DNA of 64,000 bases. Origin: Pectinophora gossypiella. Lineage: Eukaryota; Arthropoda; Insecta; Lepidoptera; Gelechiidae. Location: the NCBI RefSeq assembly GCF_024362695.1, contig NC_065429.1, positions 6,451,849 through 6,515,848 on the forward strand. Direction: 5' to 3'. A program made the translations under genes and the position numbers. Shown here piece after piece: positions 1 through 10,188 of this stretch (the stretch's first letter is position 1; each line of letters starts with the position of its first letter). The notes below the pieces were generated by a model. It had not been told where the DNA came from and searched no databases. It worked only from the letters and a program-made list of their open reading frames with translations.

Positions 1-130
1 CTACTTACTGATGTAAGTACGTATTCGTCATGAGTCATGTCAGGGGCCTATGGCAGCTCAATAATAACCCTGACACCGGGGTTAATGGGGTTGGTAATCC
101 ACCTCACAACCCACACGATAGAAGAAATGT
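1..130 (+). repeat. SINE-1 3' part
   Basis: Starts in the shared TACTTACTGATGTAAGTA segment and ends CACAACCCACACGATAGAAG, the 3' end of SINE-1. The 5' part lies outside the window. Confidence 0.8.
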
Positions 131-240
131 TTTTCTTTTTATTTTTATTTTTGATGTTGGATATGATGAACCGCATCCTTTGGGTGTGCTGCCGCCAAAG
201 GATGTTTTCGTGGTACCGAATTTGAATTTTGAGTTGAATT

Positions 241-407
241 CCGTGCTTCAGAGGGCAGGTTACCACCGTTGGTCCCGGCTATTAGCCGTAAAAACAGCTG
301 CATCAACCCGCAGTGGAGCAGCGAGCGTGGTGGAGTATGCTCCATAAACCTTGAGGGGAGGCCTGTGCCCAGCACTGGGACGTATATAGGCTGTTTATGT
401 TATGTGA
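241..407 (+). repeat. SINE-2 3' part
   Basis: Carries the shared central segment (CCGTTGGTCCCGG), then CTATTAGCCGTAAAAAC, GGAGTATGCTCCATA and the terminal GGGACGTATATAGGCTG. The tRNA-like head is missing. Confidence 0.8.
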
Positions 408-412
408 CTAGA

Positions 413-641
413 GGATTCGATCCCGGGATCCCGGTCATATTTTAGTCCCGAAATTCGGGATTTAATTTAACGAATCCCGTGATTATCGGGATTATTTATT
501 TTATGATTTTGATATACTTGACCGTCTTTTTGTTACCACTTTCTATTACCAATACAATCCCGGGACTGTCCCGGGATCCCGAGATTAACTTTAGATAATC
601 CCGAAATCCCGGGATTAGAAAACACGACCGGGATCGAATCC
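413..641. mobile_element. MITE-7: 229-bp foldback element made of CCCGGGAT palindromes
   Basis: Ends are inverted copies: GGATTCGATCCCGG (413-426) and CCGGGATCGAATCC (628-641). Inside are many AATCCCG/CGGGATT words in both directions, including CCCGAAATTCGGG and TCCCGGGATCCCG. Subterminal repeats of this kind suggest a hAT-type non-autonomous element, but I could not find an 8-bp target duplication. Confidence 0.55.
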
Positions 642-907
642 TTTATATGTTACATAAAACTTATAAAGTAAAATAAGTTTTTATTTCCCCGCCCGCTCCT
701 ATAGGTTGCGCCGCGCGGCTCCGCTCGGCGTTTCATCCCTGCTAATTGTTTTGATCGCGCCTCTTACCACCATATACCGTATTGTTCCTCCTATATACAG
801 ACAGACATTTTGCGGCGATAATGTTGTATATAGCTACTTTATTCCACGTTCGTTTATATTGTTATGTAAGTAAGTATACTTAGACGGGGGTTTGAACTGA
901 TTTCTAT

Positions 908-1145
908 TTTTTTTTTGACGTGACTTATTGTAGATTTGCCGCAGATGCCATTAACTACTTGGCCGGACAAATGGGGAGCGCTGAAGGCTCTCACCCGGTA
1001 CAATGTTTAAGACAACAGGCCTGAGGGTGCCCAGTTGGGCGCGAACCTCGGGTCAGGGCGTCGTCTGAGAGGAAAATAATTGAAAGAATTAATCGACACT
1101 AGTGGGTCGATAGCGGTAAGCGCTGAATGAGGGAATTGATTTCTA
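908..1145 (-). repeat. LINE-B 3' end (poly-A type)
   Basis: T-run followed by GACGTGACTTATTGTAGATT, the reverse of a poly(A)-ending LINE 3' UTR that recurs more than ten times in the window. Contains the typical CTACTTGGCCGGACAAATGG block. Confidence 0.8.
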
Positions 1146-1369
1146 GGATCTACGTCTGCACTGGTAAAGAATGAAAACACACCACATTTAGATTAAATAG
1201 TCATAAGGGGCTTCTACGTGTTGGCTTCGGCCCTACACACGCCTTCCAAAAGTCCGGGACTCCAGAGTCCGGAGATATGGAAACCACATACAAATAAGAA
1301 TTAATTTATTCAAGACATTCAAGACTCATTTTTAATAACAATAAACCTGTCTTGTCCTTCTTCTATCGC

Positions 1370-1480
1370 GTGGATTATGAATTGGATTACCAACCTATTC
1401 AACCCTGGTGTCAGGGTTACTACTGAGCCGCCAAAGGCCCCTGAAATGTCTCATGCAACGACTACGTACTTACATCAAAT
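1370..1480 (-). repeat. SINE-1 3' part, inverted
   Basis: Reverse of the SINE-1 tail: CTTCTATCG-GTGG, CAACCCTGGTGTCAGGGTTAC, CATGCAACGACTACG. Confidence 0.75.
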
Positions 1481-1529
1481 GATCAGCCTGTAATGGCGTA
1501 GAGAAGAAGCGAAAATGGTGTGTACTCTG

Positions 1530-1740
1530 TGGTTCAACTGTTGAGCGTTGGGCTCACGATCCGGAGGTACCGGGTTCGAATCCCAGATCACAAATCAAAT
1601 CAAAATCAAATCATACCACTAAAATCACTTTGTGATCCCTAGTTTGGTTAGAACATTACAGGCTGATCACCTGATTGTCCAAAAAGTAAGATGATCCGTG
1701 CTTCGGAAGCGATAAACCGTTGGTCCCGGTTGGTCTCTGC
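1530..1740 (+). repeat. SINE-1 head and body
   Basis: tRNA-like head with GTTGAGCGTTGGGCTCACGA and B-box GGTTCGAATCC, then TCACTTTGTGATCCCTAG and CACCTGATTGTCC. The head is interrupted by AATCAAATCAAAATC microsatellite. Confidence 0.75.
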
Positions 1741-1947
1741 CTACCCCAACGAGATATAGGCGTGATCTTATATATGTAGGAATTGTACAAGTGTAGGTAG
1801 TAAGCCGCATAGTTCATTTTATGCTATCAATATGGTACATTAACAGTATATCAGTAAATGTTTGCCCAATACAGAAGCACTTACTGTCCATTATGATAAC
1901 GTGTGATATGACGGACAGTCGACACATGAAAAAAACTAAGTACTTAC

Positions 1948-2270
1948 TTATATACATAAACTCACGCCTATTTCCCACCGGGGCAAGCAGAGACTCTAAA
2001 CCGAGCGTGTATGAGCGATTGATGAATGTGGAGGAAGCAAGAGAAGTGTGTCAGGATCGAAGCAAGTGGAATTCTATAGTCTCTGCTTATCCCGGTGGGA
2101 AATAGGCGTTAGTTTATATATGTATGTATGTAGAGACTAAGGAATCCTGACACTTCTCTTGCTTCCTCCACATTCATCAATCGTTTCATACACGCACGCC
2201 GGTTCAGAGTAGATCGTACTGAACCTTTTCTAAGGACATCTCCAATTTGGTGAACGTAAGTACAATCAAT
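1948..2270. repeat. LINE-C 3' ends in inverted arrangement
   Basis: A + strand piece (about 2000-2120) encodes a C-terminus reading NVEEAREVCQDRSKWNSIVS and then a TATG-repeat tail. A - strand piece (2130-2270) covers the same coding region in reverse, and a third - strand tail lies at 1948-1998. The result could form a large hairpin. The protein end resembles an endonuclease/reverse-transcriptase LINE. Confidence 0.65.
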
Positions 2271-2279
2271 ACAATCAAT

Positions 2280-2580
2280 GAGGAGCTCGGTGGCGCAGCG
2301 GTTAACGCGTTCGATCTGCGATTGTTGAAGTAAAGCAACTTTCGCAAAGGCCGGTCATTGGATGGGTGACCACAAAAAAAATGTTTTCATCTCGAGCTCC
2401 TCCGTGCTTCGTAAGGCACGTTAAGCCGTTGGTCCCGGCTGCATTAGCAGTCGTTAATAACCATCAATCCGCACTGGGCCCGCGTGATGGTTTAAGGCCC
2501 GATCTCCCTACCCATCCATAGGGAAGGCCCGTGCCCCAGCAGTGGGGACGTTAATGGGCTGATGATGGTGATGATGATGA
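2280..2580 (+). mobile_element. SINE-3 copy 1 (5S-rRNA-like head)
   Basis: Full-length: GAGGAGCTCGGTGGCGCAGC head, GGATGGGTGACC box, central CGTTAAGCCGTTGGTCCCGG, then an ATG-repeat tail. AGTACAATCAA at 2259-2269 and 2581-2591 is a probable target duplication. Confidence 0.85.
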
Positions 2581-2589
2581 AGTACAATC

Positions 2590-2770
2590 AAAGAGCAAAC
2601 GTTCAGTCACTGAGCCCAGCGAATTATTTGTAAACAGTGGTGAAATTATGAAGTTAGCTATGTTTTTGTAGCTGTTTTTGGTCTATTACAGAAACGACTT
2701 GTAACCAGGAGGTCTTGCAACCAGTAACTTTATTACTTTGTAAGAAATTGATTGGACTTTTGCAGCTTAT
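2590..2770 (+). repeat. Dispersed repeat N
   Basis: Contains GAATTATTTGTAAACAGTGG and TTTTTGGTCTATTACAGAAA. An inverted partner lies at 29700-29905. Family unknown. Confidence 0.6.
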
Positions 2771-2911
2771 CATACGTCCTTCTAGGTCTTCCTCCGCCTT
2801 ATTGCCTTCATAATTCTAATCTTTTATTGTCATAAATAAATAAGTGTTACAAAAAACACATATCATTGCTTAAAAACTAGATATTAATTACTTACATTTA
2901 AAATTAGTCAA

Positions 2912-3110
2912 ATAGCCCGCCTCGGAGCCTACCCGGCTCAAATGTACCCATCACGCTGGCCGCGTTGCCACGTTGGATGACCAGCGAGATGTGCTGAGCC
3001 AGGTATGATCCGGAGCGGGAGTCGCCACCACGATCTCGCAGACGTCGCCCTAGTTCTTTAACGAACTTTTTAGCTTCCTCGCACCATGGTCCACCCGTGG
3101 TAATCCTAAT
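2912..3110 (-). pseudogene. Mobile-element coding remnant
   Basis: Read on the - strand this GC-rich block gives WCEEAKKFVKELGRRLRDRG and then SYLAQHISLVIQRGNAASV with no stop. It looks like the C-terminal region of a repeat-encoded protein; I cannot assign the family. No start codon or flanking domain is visible. Confidence 0.45.
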
Positions 3111-3207
3111 TCATTTTTTCTAATTCAGTGGTTTTCTTACAGCGCCGGTTCGAACCTCGATACTGGTATCGAGGTTCTGGAGGAGTCTGGACTTGCACAA
3201 ATGACTT

Positions 3208-3345
3208 GTTAATTTATCTTAAGTGCAGTTTTCACTAACACAGTTGCCTCGACCATTACAGACGGCGATACGGCTCACCTATCACGCTGGTCTAACAGAA
3301 ACCTCTGTGAGGTGTATGTACTTAGTTCACCTTGCGATGGATGTA
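3208..3345 (+). repeat. Repeat M (LINE 3'-like)
   Basis: Shares GACGGCGATACGGCTCACC and CATCTTGCGATGGATGTA with copies at 40050, 58912 and 61970. Confidence 0.65.
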
Positions 3346-3548
3346 ATTCAAATTCAAATTCAAATTCAAATTTCATAAATATCTTTATTCAGTAGGTAAC
3401 ATAGTTACACTTTGAATCGTCAATTTTTACATAACGAATGTCTCATTCGCCTAAAACTACTGCAGCTTCTCACAACCTGTATAGCCGGGGAAAAGAAGCT
3501 GCAAGAAAAACCTCGGCGCAGGGTCCTAGACGTTCTTTAAAAAAATAA
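3340..3548 (-). repeat. LINE-A (CR1-like) 3' end
   Basis: Begins with the AAATTC repeat tail, then ATCTTTATTCAGTAGGTAAC, CTGCAGCTTCTCACAACC and CCCTAGACGTTC-like sequence. This is the 3' UTR of the LINE whose coding end is at 21655-22016. Confidence 0.85.
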
Positions 3549-3778
3549 ACATTAAACCTCTGACTACGCCAATTGAGATATAGTCGTGAGTTTATACATA
3601 TATTTATTTGGTCGACATTACATTTCGGTACATCTACAATATAAACTAAATGAAAAAGCCCACTGTTTACCGTCACTTACCGTCAATTAGCAACCATGAT
3701 AACTATTGATAAAGTTAAAAGCTTCATTTTATTAGCCGCCATTTTAATAATGTTTGGATCACAAATTATTATCACGGG

Positions 3779-4160
3779 CCTCCGTGGTGCAGTTTGAGCG
3801 TTGGGCTCACGATCCGGAGGTCCCGGGTTCAAACCCCGGTGGGGACATATCACAAAAATCACTTTGTGATCCCTAGTTTTGTTAGGACATTACAGGCTGA
3901 TCACCTGATTGTCCGAAAGTCCGATCCGTGCTTCGGAAAGCACGTTAAGCCGTTGATCAGGTGATCAGCCTGTAATGACGTAGAGTAGAAGCGAAAATGG
4001 TGTGTCCTCAGTGGTCTAGTGGTTGAGCGTTGGGCTCTCGATCCGGAGGTACCGGGTTCGAAACACATATCACTAAAATCACTTTGTGATCCCTAGCAAC
4101 GGCTTAACATGCCTTCCGCAGCACGGATCATCTCAACCACTGGACCACCGAGGCCGTTGA
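3779..4160 (+). repeat. Rearranged SINE-1 cluster
   Basis: One + copy (3779-3958) with tRNA-like head and B-box GGTTCAAACCCC runs into inverted body pieces and a second + head near 4012-4100. Palindromic, with no intact copy. Confidence 0.7.
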
Positions 4161-4561
4161 TATGGTCATGAGCTTAAATTCAATTCAATTCTCAATTATT
4201 TATTGCATTCCATGTAGTGTTTGTTTTCATTCTTATGTTATAATATCCTTCTTAGGATTTGGTATTAAAAGTGTCTGCAAGTTATATTTTGATTACTAGT
4301 AGCCCTGCCCAACCGGTTACGGATTACAGGCGTGTTGTATGTCGAACGCCACGCGACTCAATTTTTTGCTTTAAGCTTATCAGCAATCGATTGGTTTTCA
4401 ACCAAATCGCTATCAAAAATATATTTTCCCATAAAAAGTAAATGTTTAAGTGACTGCCATATCGAGGGTGGGAACCACTGTAGTGCCGTGCCCGTGAATA
4501 TTCCCAAAGTGGGAAAGTTCCTGTAGTAAAAAAAAATTAAATCTTTAACGGCCTCCATGGT

Positions 4562-4830
4562 CATGGCATTAACTACTTGGCCGGACAAATGGGGAGCGCT
4601 GAAGGCTCTCACCCGGTACAACGTTTAAGACAACAGGCCCGAGGGTGCCCAGTTGGGCGCGAACCTCGGCTCAGGACGTCGTCTCGTCAAATATTTGAAA
4701 GAATTAATCGACCCTAGTGGGTCGATAGCTAAGCGCTGAATGAGGGAAATCGTCGACCACGTCGGGGTCGGTATCGGGGACCTGAAGTGTTTGGTGTCGC
4801 GAGCTGATTGGCTGCCTCTATGGCTAGAGT
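4562..4830 (-). repeat. LINE-B 3' end
   Basis: Truncated copy beginning GGCATTAACTACTTGGCCGG and extending to GATTGGCTGCCTCTATGG, the farthest-5' part of the conserved block. Confidence 0.8.
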
Positions 4831-5339
4831 AATCGGGTCGTCGGGATCGTATATTACGTGCTTCGGACGCCGATACTTTTCAGTACCGTCCCTAAGCGGA
4901 ATGTACTCGGAAGCCGCAACTACCAGGGGACTTGGATGTGTTTTTATTGCCGGGAAAGTTTCCTCTTTGGTAATATTCCCGGGAACGGATGTCCCTGGTG
5001 GGAACAGATGATATAAAGTTTATAATACGTGTAGATTACGCTTAAACATGTTTGTACTAGATAGTAAAGTTTTTTTTTCTGTGTTTGGAATAGATAAGTA
5101 ATCGGACAGGTAGAGTTAACTCTTCTAGTTTGACGAGAAATTAGTATCAAGTGCTTTCTTTAGATGAGGGTTTGGGTTTGATTCTCGACTGATATTGAAC
5201 AGAATCTGTCCAATTTACCATTCCGGATCCTTTCAAAAAGGAATAAAAATAAAATTGCAAAATTCAAGATAATAAGTAAAATTAAATTCATCACTTTTGG
5301 GGTAAGTAATGATATAAAATACCAAACGATATCTCGAAT

Positions 5340-5650
5340 TTGCCAGAAAATAAATTTAAAGCCATGTTAGGAATACTTTACGTGAAAAAAATTATTATAA
5401 TGTTAATGATTAGAATGATAATAGTTCCTCTAGTTATTAAACAACTTGTAATGTATACCTACATTGACTTAAAAGATGTGTTGCTGTTGCAGTTTCTTGT
5501 CATTTCTTGTCCTCAGTCATAACACCTTGCGAAATAACGTACGTAAGTACTTACTTAGATACAAAAATGTTAAATTAACCTTCAACAAGTTTATTTATGA
5601 TAATAACGTTGAATTTATTCAACGAATAAAAAAAAGACAAATAAAAATAT
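5340..5650 (-). repeat. CR1-like LINE 3' region, an unoccupied paralogue of the LTR insertion site
   Basis: The reverse complement reads GACAAGAAACTGCAACAGC, CATCTTTTAAG and TTACAAGTTGTTTAATAACTA. This is the sequence the LTR element at 6619 interrupts, here with a single CAAG. Confidence 0.75.
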
Positions 5651-5654
5651 ATAC

Positions 5655-5930
5655 ATACATACATACATAAACGCACGCCCGTAATCCCTAATGGGGTGGG
5701 CAGAGCCACAAGTAATCAAAGACAACTTGCAGCCACTGTTGATACGAAGTCCAAAGATGGATATGATGAACCTTATGGTGATAAGGGATCAGCCTATCGC
5801 CCATAACATTAGTCCATCATGTTAGAGGACACAATCCCTCTGTCGGTTTTTACGACATGCCCGGGAAGAGAAGCAGCTGAACGTGTTCTATGTTTTTTAT
5901 ATGCTCCCAGAACAGCATAGAAGCAATAAA
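5655..5930 (-). repeat. LINE-D 3' end
   Basis: ATAC-repeat start, then GGGGTGGGCAGAGCCACAAG, CCATAACATTAGTCCATCAT and CATGCCCGGGAAGAGAAGC. The same sequence runs in the opposite direction at 16030-16320. Confidence 0.75.
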
Positions 5931-6432
5931 AATAAAAAAAATAAAATATAATAAAATATATAATAATATATAATATAGAAAATATATAATTTATTAATTA
6001 TTATGATTTTAATTTTTAATTTTCTTTTTAAATATTTTTTTGTTGAATCACTTATGATTCTGATTCACTAAGAAACGTCAAAAAATATTAGCTCTGCCCA
6101 CCACCATAGACATAGCGGGTGCGTGTTTATCTGTCTGTCATCTAAACATTGGTATTTCCCGCTCTGCTGACGTGTCGTGCGCATGCGCAATGCTGACACA
6201 TGTCAAAGTGACAGGTGTCAGATAAGGTGTTTTATCGGTGAATTATTTGCCTTTTAACAAGAGTTTATCGACGACTTTATCGATAAACGGAAACGTTCAT
6301 AAATCGTCTTGTGAGAGATATATTAGAAGATTTGAACTATAAAATACACTAGCTGCCCGCCCGCGACTTGTCTGCGAAATTTCATGAGTTCCATAATAAC
6401 TTTCGACCCCCTTGAGGGTTAAGGGGTTATTA

Positions 6433-6618
6433 TCATCTCCATCAGAAATCAGAAATCAGAATCATTTATTCAACGTAATTATCATGGATAAACTTGTTGA
6501 TGGTCAATGTAACATTTTTGAATTTACGTCATTTCGCAAGGTGTTATGGCTGAGGAGAAGAAATGACAAGAAACTGCAACAGCAACACATCTTTTAAAAA
6601 CCAATGAGGATATACAAG
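6433..6618 (-). mobile_element. CR1-like LINE 3' end, left of the LTR insertion
   Basis: AATCAG-repeat tail then CATTTATTCAACGTAATTA and GACAAGAAACTGCAACAGC. It continues after the inserted LTR element at 15504. The final four bases CAAG are duplicated there. Confidence 0.8.
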
Positions 6619-6825
6619 TGTAAGAAAAATACGGAAGAACAGTAATCACACTTATTTATTCTGGTATTAAGAAAATAACACTTAACTTGGTAAACACATC
6701 CGATGTCGTCAAGGTCCCCAACGCAAGAGAGCGTGTATCAATCCGTCCGATTTGACAACCCCATTCTTGTGTTGCCATTTATAGAAAAATGTCTTATAAC
6801 TGTCGACGAACAATTCAGCCTAACA
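6619..6825 (-). repeat. 3' LTR
   Basis: 207 bases, no difference found by eye from 15297-15503. Just inside it (about 6842-6865) is a hairpin CGTGTATG TCCC CATACACG. Confidence 0.85.
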
Positions 6826-7400
6826 CTCGTCCATCCTGACCGCGTGTATGTCCCCATACACGTCGACAGATGAGCCTAACACTCGGCTGATTGATGCACG
6901 CTTCCAGCTTAATGTATCTAATTAACAAAGTATATTTAAGTTAATCACACAATAAATGCACAGAATACATTTCATTTCAGTTCATTTCATTTCATTTCAA
7001 TCTTTTCACACAGTTTCATAGAGCAGTTAAGTTTTTGAATAGACATGAGGTTGTTCATTTTGAAATTCACTATACAAAGATTTTAATCGTAAGACCCGGT
7101 TTTCTAGACGCAATAATTAAATGATAGAGATTCGATTTAACTCAACATTGGGTTTTACGTCCATTAATGTAAAAGAAAATATTTATATTCAAATTAAGAA
7201 TGTTGGTAATATAGAATGACCGGTAATAGGTATAGATTTATATGAACCCACAAAAATGATTTCTAGCCGTGGGTAATAGCTACCGATTTATGGTGGTACA
7301 AAGGTAATTTTAATTAGCTGCACAGAATAACAATTCAAGATATTTAGATATAAGGTAATAGATTTTGTTTACAATTAAATTAATCTATATTACATACTAA

Positions 7401-7725
7401 TGAACCAATCACATGGTCCATTCTATCTCAGTTCTAACGAACCAATCACATGGTCCATTCTATCTCAGTTCTAACGAACCAATCACATGGTCCATTCTAT
7501 CTCAGTTCTAACGAACCAATCACATGGTCCTTTTTATTTCAATACCAACGAGCCAATCACATGGTCGTCTGTTTCTCTAATATTAGTTAACCAATCACAT
7601 GGTTCTTCATACCTTAAATTTAACGAACCAATCACATGGTTCTCTGTTTCTCAAATATTACCTAACCAATCACATGGTACTTTATACTTTAAATTTAACG
7701 AGTCAATCACATGGTCGCTACCTTA
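7401..7725. repeat. 37/38-bp minisatellite, nine units, each with CCAATCACATGGT
   Basis: Units start (at CCAATC or its variant) at 7405, 7442, 7479, 7516, 7553, 7591, 7628, 7666 and 7703. The CCAATCACATGGT core is nearly invariant (last unit TCAATC), while the rest of the unit drifts. It lies between the pol remnant and the 3' LTR. A + strand open frame over it is a by-product of the repeat. Confidence 0.9.
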
Positions 7726-7928
7726 ACAAACTATTGTCATAATACCTTTAATCTTATCGTATAGTGATACCTTCATACACATTTTACACATATTGATATT
7801 TATACTAAATACAAAAGATGTAATATCGTTGATTTAAATTTGATTCGTAACTCTAAGTCATGATCAACAACAATAAACGCTGTTAAAAATCATGTTCACT
7901 GTCAATATTTTCAAGATCCGTGTCACTT

Positions 7929-8120
7929 TCATTTATGCTTAAGGCTGCTACATGAACCCAGGGCAACATAACGATCGGCAGCGATTGTAGTTTTACGCTT
8001 ATGTCTACTATTACTTAAACCTGGTGTCGCCGCGATTTTATACCGGTCATTACCGAGTACTGCAATAACACGATATGGACCCGAATAATTGTGGTAGTAA
8101 CTTTTTACTTTTTCCATCAT
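7929..8120 (-). pseudogene. C-terminal end of Ty3/gypsy-type pol
   Basis: 63 residues containing YSGPYRVIAVLGNDRYKI and AADRYV. This matches the GPY/F-type module that ends integrase in Ty3/gypsy elements (YxGPYxVxxVLxxDRY). The upstream integrase core, RNase H and reverse transcriptase are missing: after 8120 the sequence changes to short repeats. Confidence 0.7.
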
Positions 8121-8150
8121 TTTTAAAATTTGTAGACGTAATCTCTACTA

Positions 8151-8226
8151 ATGCGCACATTCTCAGAACATGCGCATATTCTTAGAATATGCGCATATTC
8201 CCAGAACATGCGCATTCGATGCAAGC
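8151..8226. repeat. 19-bp tandem repeat, four units of ATGCGCATATTC
   Basis: ATGCGC recurs at 8151, 8170, 8189 and 8208. ATGCGCAT is itself a palindrome. It lies next to the pol remnant inside the LTR element. Confidence 0.85.
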
Positions 8227-8290
8227 ATCCACATATATATTTTTTTTCACGAATCACATCTTAGGAAAACCAATATGTCCTCTTCAACCG

Positions 8291-8332
8291 ATCCTGTGTT
8301 CTCTAGGCCCTTTGGCCTAGAGAACACTGGAT
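8291..8332. repeat. Near-perfect hairpin (GTGTTCTCTAGGCC stem)
   Basis: A 14-bp perfect stem with loop CTTT, extended by ATCC/GGAT after one T-T mismatch. A second hairpin follows at 8338-8365 (CTATGTCGT / ACGACATAG). Confidence 0.85.
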
Positions 8333-8337
8333 CTGGC

Positions 8338-8365
8338 CTATGTCGTCGTGGTTCATACGACATAG
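8338..8365. repeat. Second hairpin, 9-bp stem
   Basis: CTATGTCGT and ACGACATAG are exact inverted copies around a 10-base loop, five bases after the first hairpin. Confidence 0.8.
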
Positions 8366-9051
8366 CTGCCACCTTGCCCCCTTCGGCACCACCCAACGCA
8401 AATCAGATCTATTACAATTGACAACATTTCAAATTTTTAAGCCGTGGTTTTTTTGTGCTATTTCGAAAGTACTTGTTTAAATAGGAGACACGTATTTTTT
8501 CTTGTCAAGATTTTTCCACCAGAAGTTACAAAAAATATTTTTTGAAAATTGGATTCTGCCATTGATAGAATGAAGGCTGTATAATGTAATGTACCTTTGC
8601 ATGCGTATTTAAAACAATAGCTGTTTGATATAGCCTGTGGGGATGTCAAATGTCATTGTCATTCGTCTGTTTGTGATATTTTAGGTTAAATTATTAAATT
8701 CCCGTTTCCCCATTACTTAATAAAAAAAAGAATGTGCAACCACGTAAATTAGATCCTCTAATTTCTTGTATTGTTCCCGTCTGCAAATATACGGTATTGC
8801 AAAATCCCAACAAGCACTTTTTTTTGTACCGAAATCGGTGAGAGTGCAGTGGTGTTCCGCAGTAAATAAATCAAATGTACCGAAGTCTGGTAGTATATAT
8901 ATATTTGCGAAGATCATTTAAATGTAAGTACATTACTATAAAATCAATTTAAGTGTCTAATTATAGACATCTAACAAGAGCCATGAACTGTTTGTAACTA
9001 GTATGTTGTTTTTAATAAATCATTTTGTTCACAATTATGAATTTGTTTCAG

Positions 9052-9434
9052 CTAGAGGAAGATTTACTGAATTATAAGGACTGGTTAGAGAATAACAAAG
9101 CCAAGGCTTAAACCTGAAATGCCTGTAATGTTAAAGAATATTGGACTGGATCTTAGCAGTGTCATGCCTTCTGGATTAAACTGGGAAGAACCTGTGCTAG
9201 CTACACAGGATAAAGGTATTCAGTGTGTGCCTCACTACAGTAATAAAACTGTGCATGTTATGCCAACCATGGTCAGAAGGTCAGTTGGAACAAGGCTTGC
9301 AAAAAATGCCACACACGAACCTATCCTTACTGAAGAGGAATCATCGGACGGACACAATCCATCTGCACTTGGTAGCACAACTGAATTTTCAGGGCAGGAG
9401 AGTACTAGTGAACTTGAAGTACAAAAAACTTTGA
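9052..9434 (+). pseudogene. Unidentified gene fragment with splice-acceptor-like start, broken by a frameshift
   Basis: After ATTTGTTTCAG (ends 9051) the sequence reads LEEDLLNYKDWLENNKAKA and then a stop (TAA 9109-9111). In the next frame it continues KPEMPVMLKNIGLDLSSVMP and about 90 further ordered residues. One inserted or lost base near 9105 would join the two, so this looks like the last exon of a gene now frameshifted. From about 9435 it runs directly into LINE-A sequence. I do not recognise the family. Confidence 0.4.
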
Positions 9435-9745
9435 AAAATAGTGATTGGCACATTGTTAATACCCGGAATAAAAATAAACTTAAAAAAAATACTAAATCTT
9501 TTAAATGGCAATGACACGTTTTTATAATAAAATTCCCATCGACATTCAAATTTATATTTGAACAGTTATAAGACAGGTATTAAACAGAAACTTTGTAAAA
9601 AAAGTTATTATTGTAAGATTCTTTTCCCCGGCTATACAAGTTGAGAAGCTGCAGTAGTTTTAAGCGGTTGGATCATACGTTCATTATGTAAAAAATGATA
9701 TACAAAGTGTAGCTATGTTACGTACTGAATAAAGATATTTTTGAA
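9435..9745 (+). repeat. LINE-A (CR1-like) 3' end, truncated and decayed
   Basis: Begins at the coding words HIVNTRNKNKL also seen at 21655-22016, then loses frame. The 3' UTR (CCCCGGCTATACAAG, GAATAAAGATATTTTTGAA) is recognisable. Confidence 0.75.
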
Positions 9746-10188
9746 CTACTTAGATATTTTTTTTAATATAAGGTCGACAATGGCTTTACATTTTAAACAT
9801 TGATAATAATTTATAAGAATAAAATAAATGAAAATCAGATCAGTGTTTTGTGGTAATTGTTTAATTACATTTCTTATCTATTTAATTACATTTGATATCT
9901 ATCTCACAATCTCCACATTCTAAAAGTTAATTTTTGATTTATATTTCTTAAGATGTGATTTTTGTGATTTCAAATACAAATGTTTGTAATGGGGAAAAAA
10001 ACAATGTTCTGGCAGACCCTAAGTTTGAATTAAACAAATTATGTATTTAAAATACACTGGGTCTACTATGACAGGTTGAAGAATTTTAATAAAATGTCTT
10101 TAATAAAATGTTAGATATTGTAAGGCCTATTTACCTTGCAATATCTAACATTTTGTGAAGGATATTTTTTTTCCAAATTTCTTCACCT

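Noticed and set aside
3344..3375. AAATTC tandem repeats as a standalone microsatellite or CRISPR-like array
   Set aside because: They are the variable tail of LINE-A; no spacers or regular repeats.
7487..7726. 79-residue open frame with NQSHG and NEPITW repeats
   Set aside because: It only reads through the 37/38-bp minisatellite; the alternating repeat phases are a consequence of unit length.
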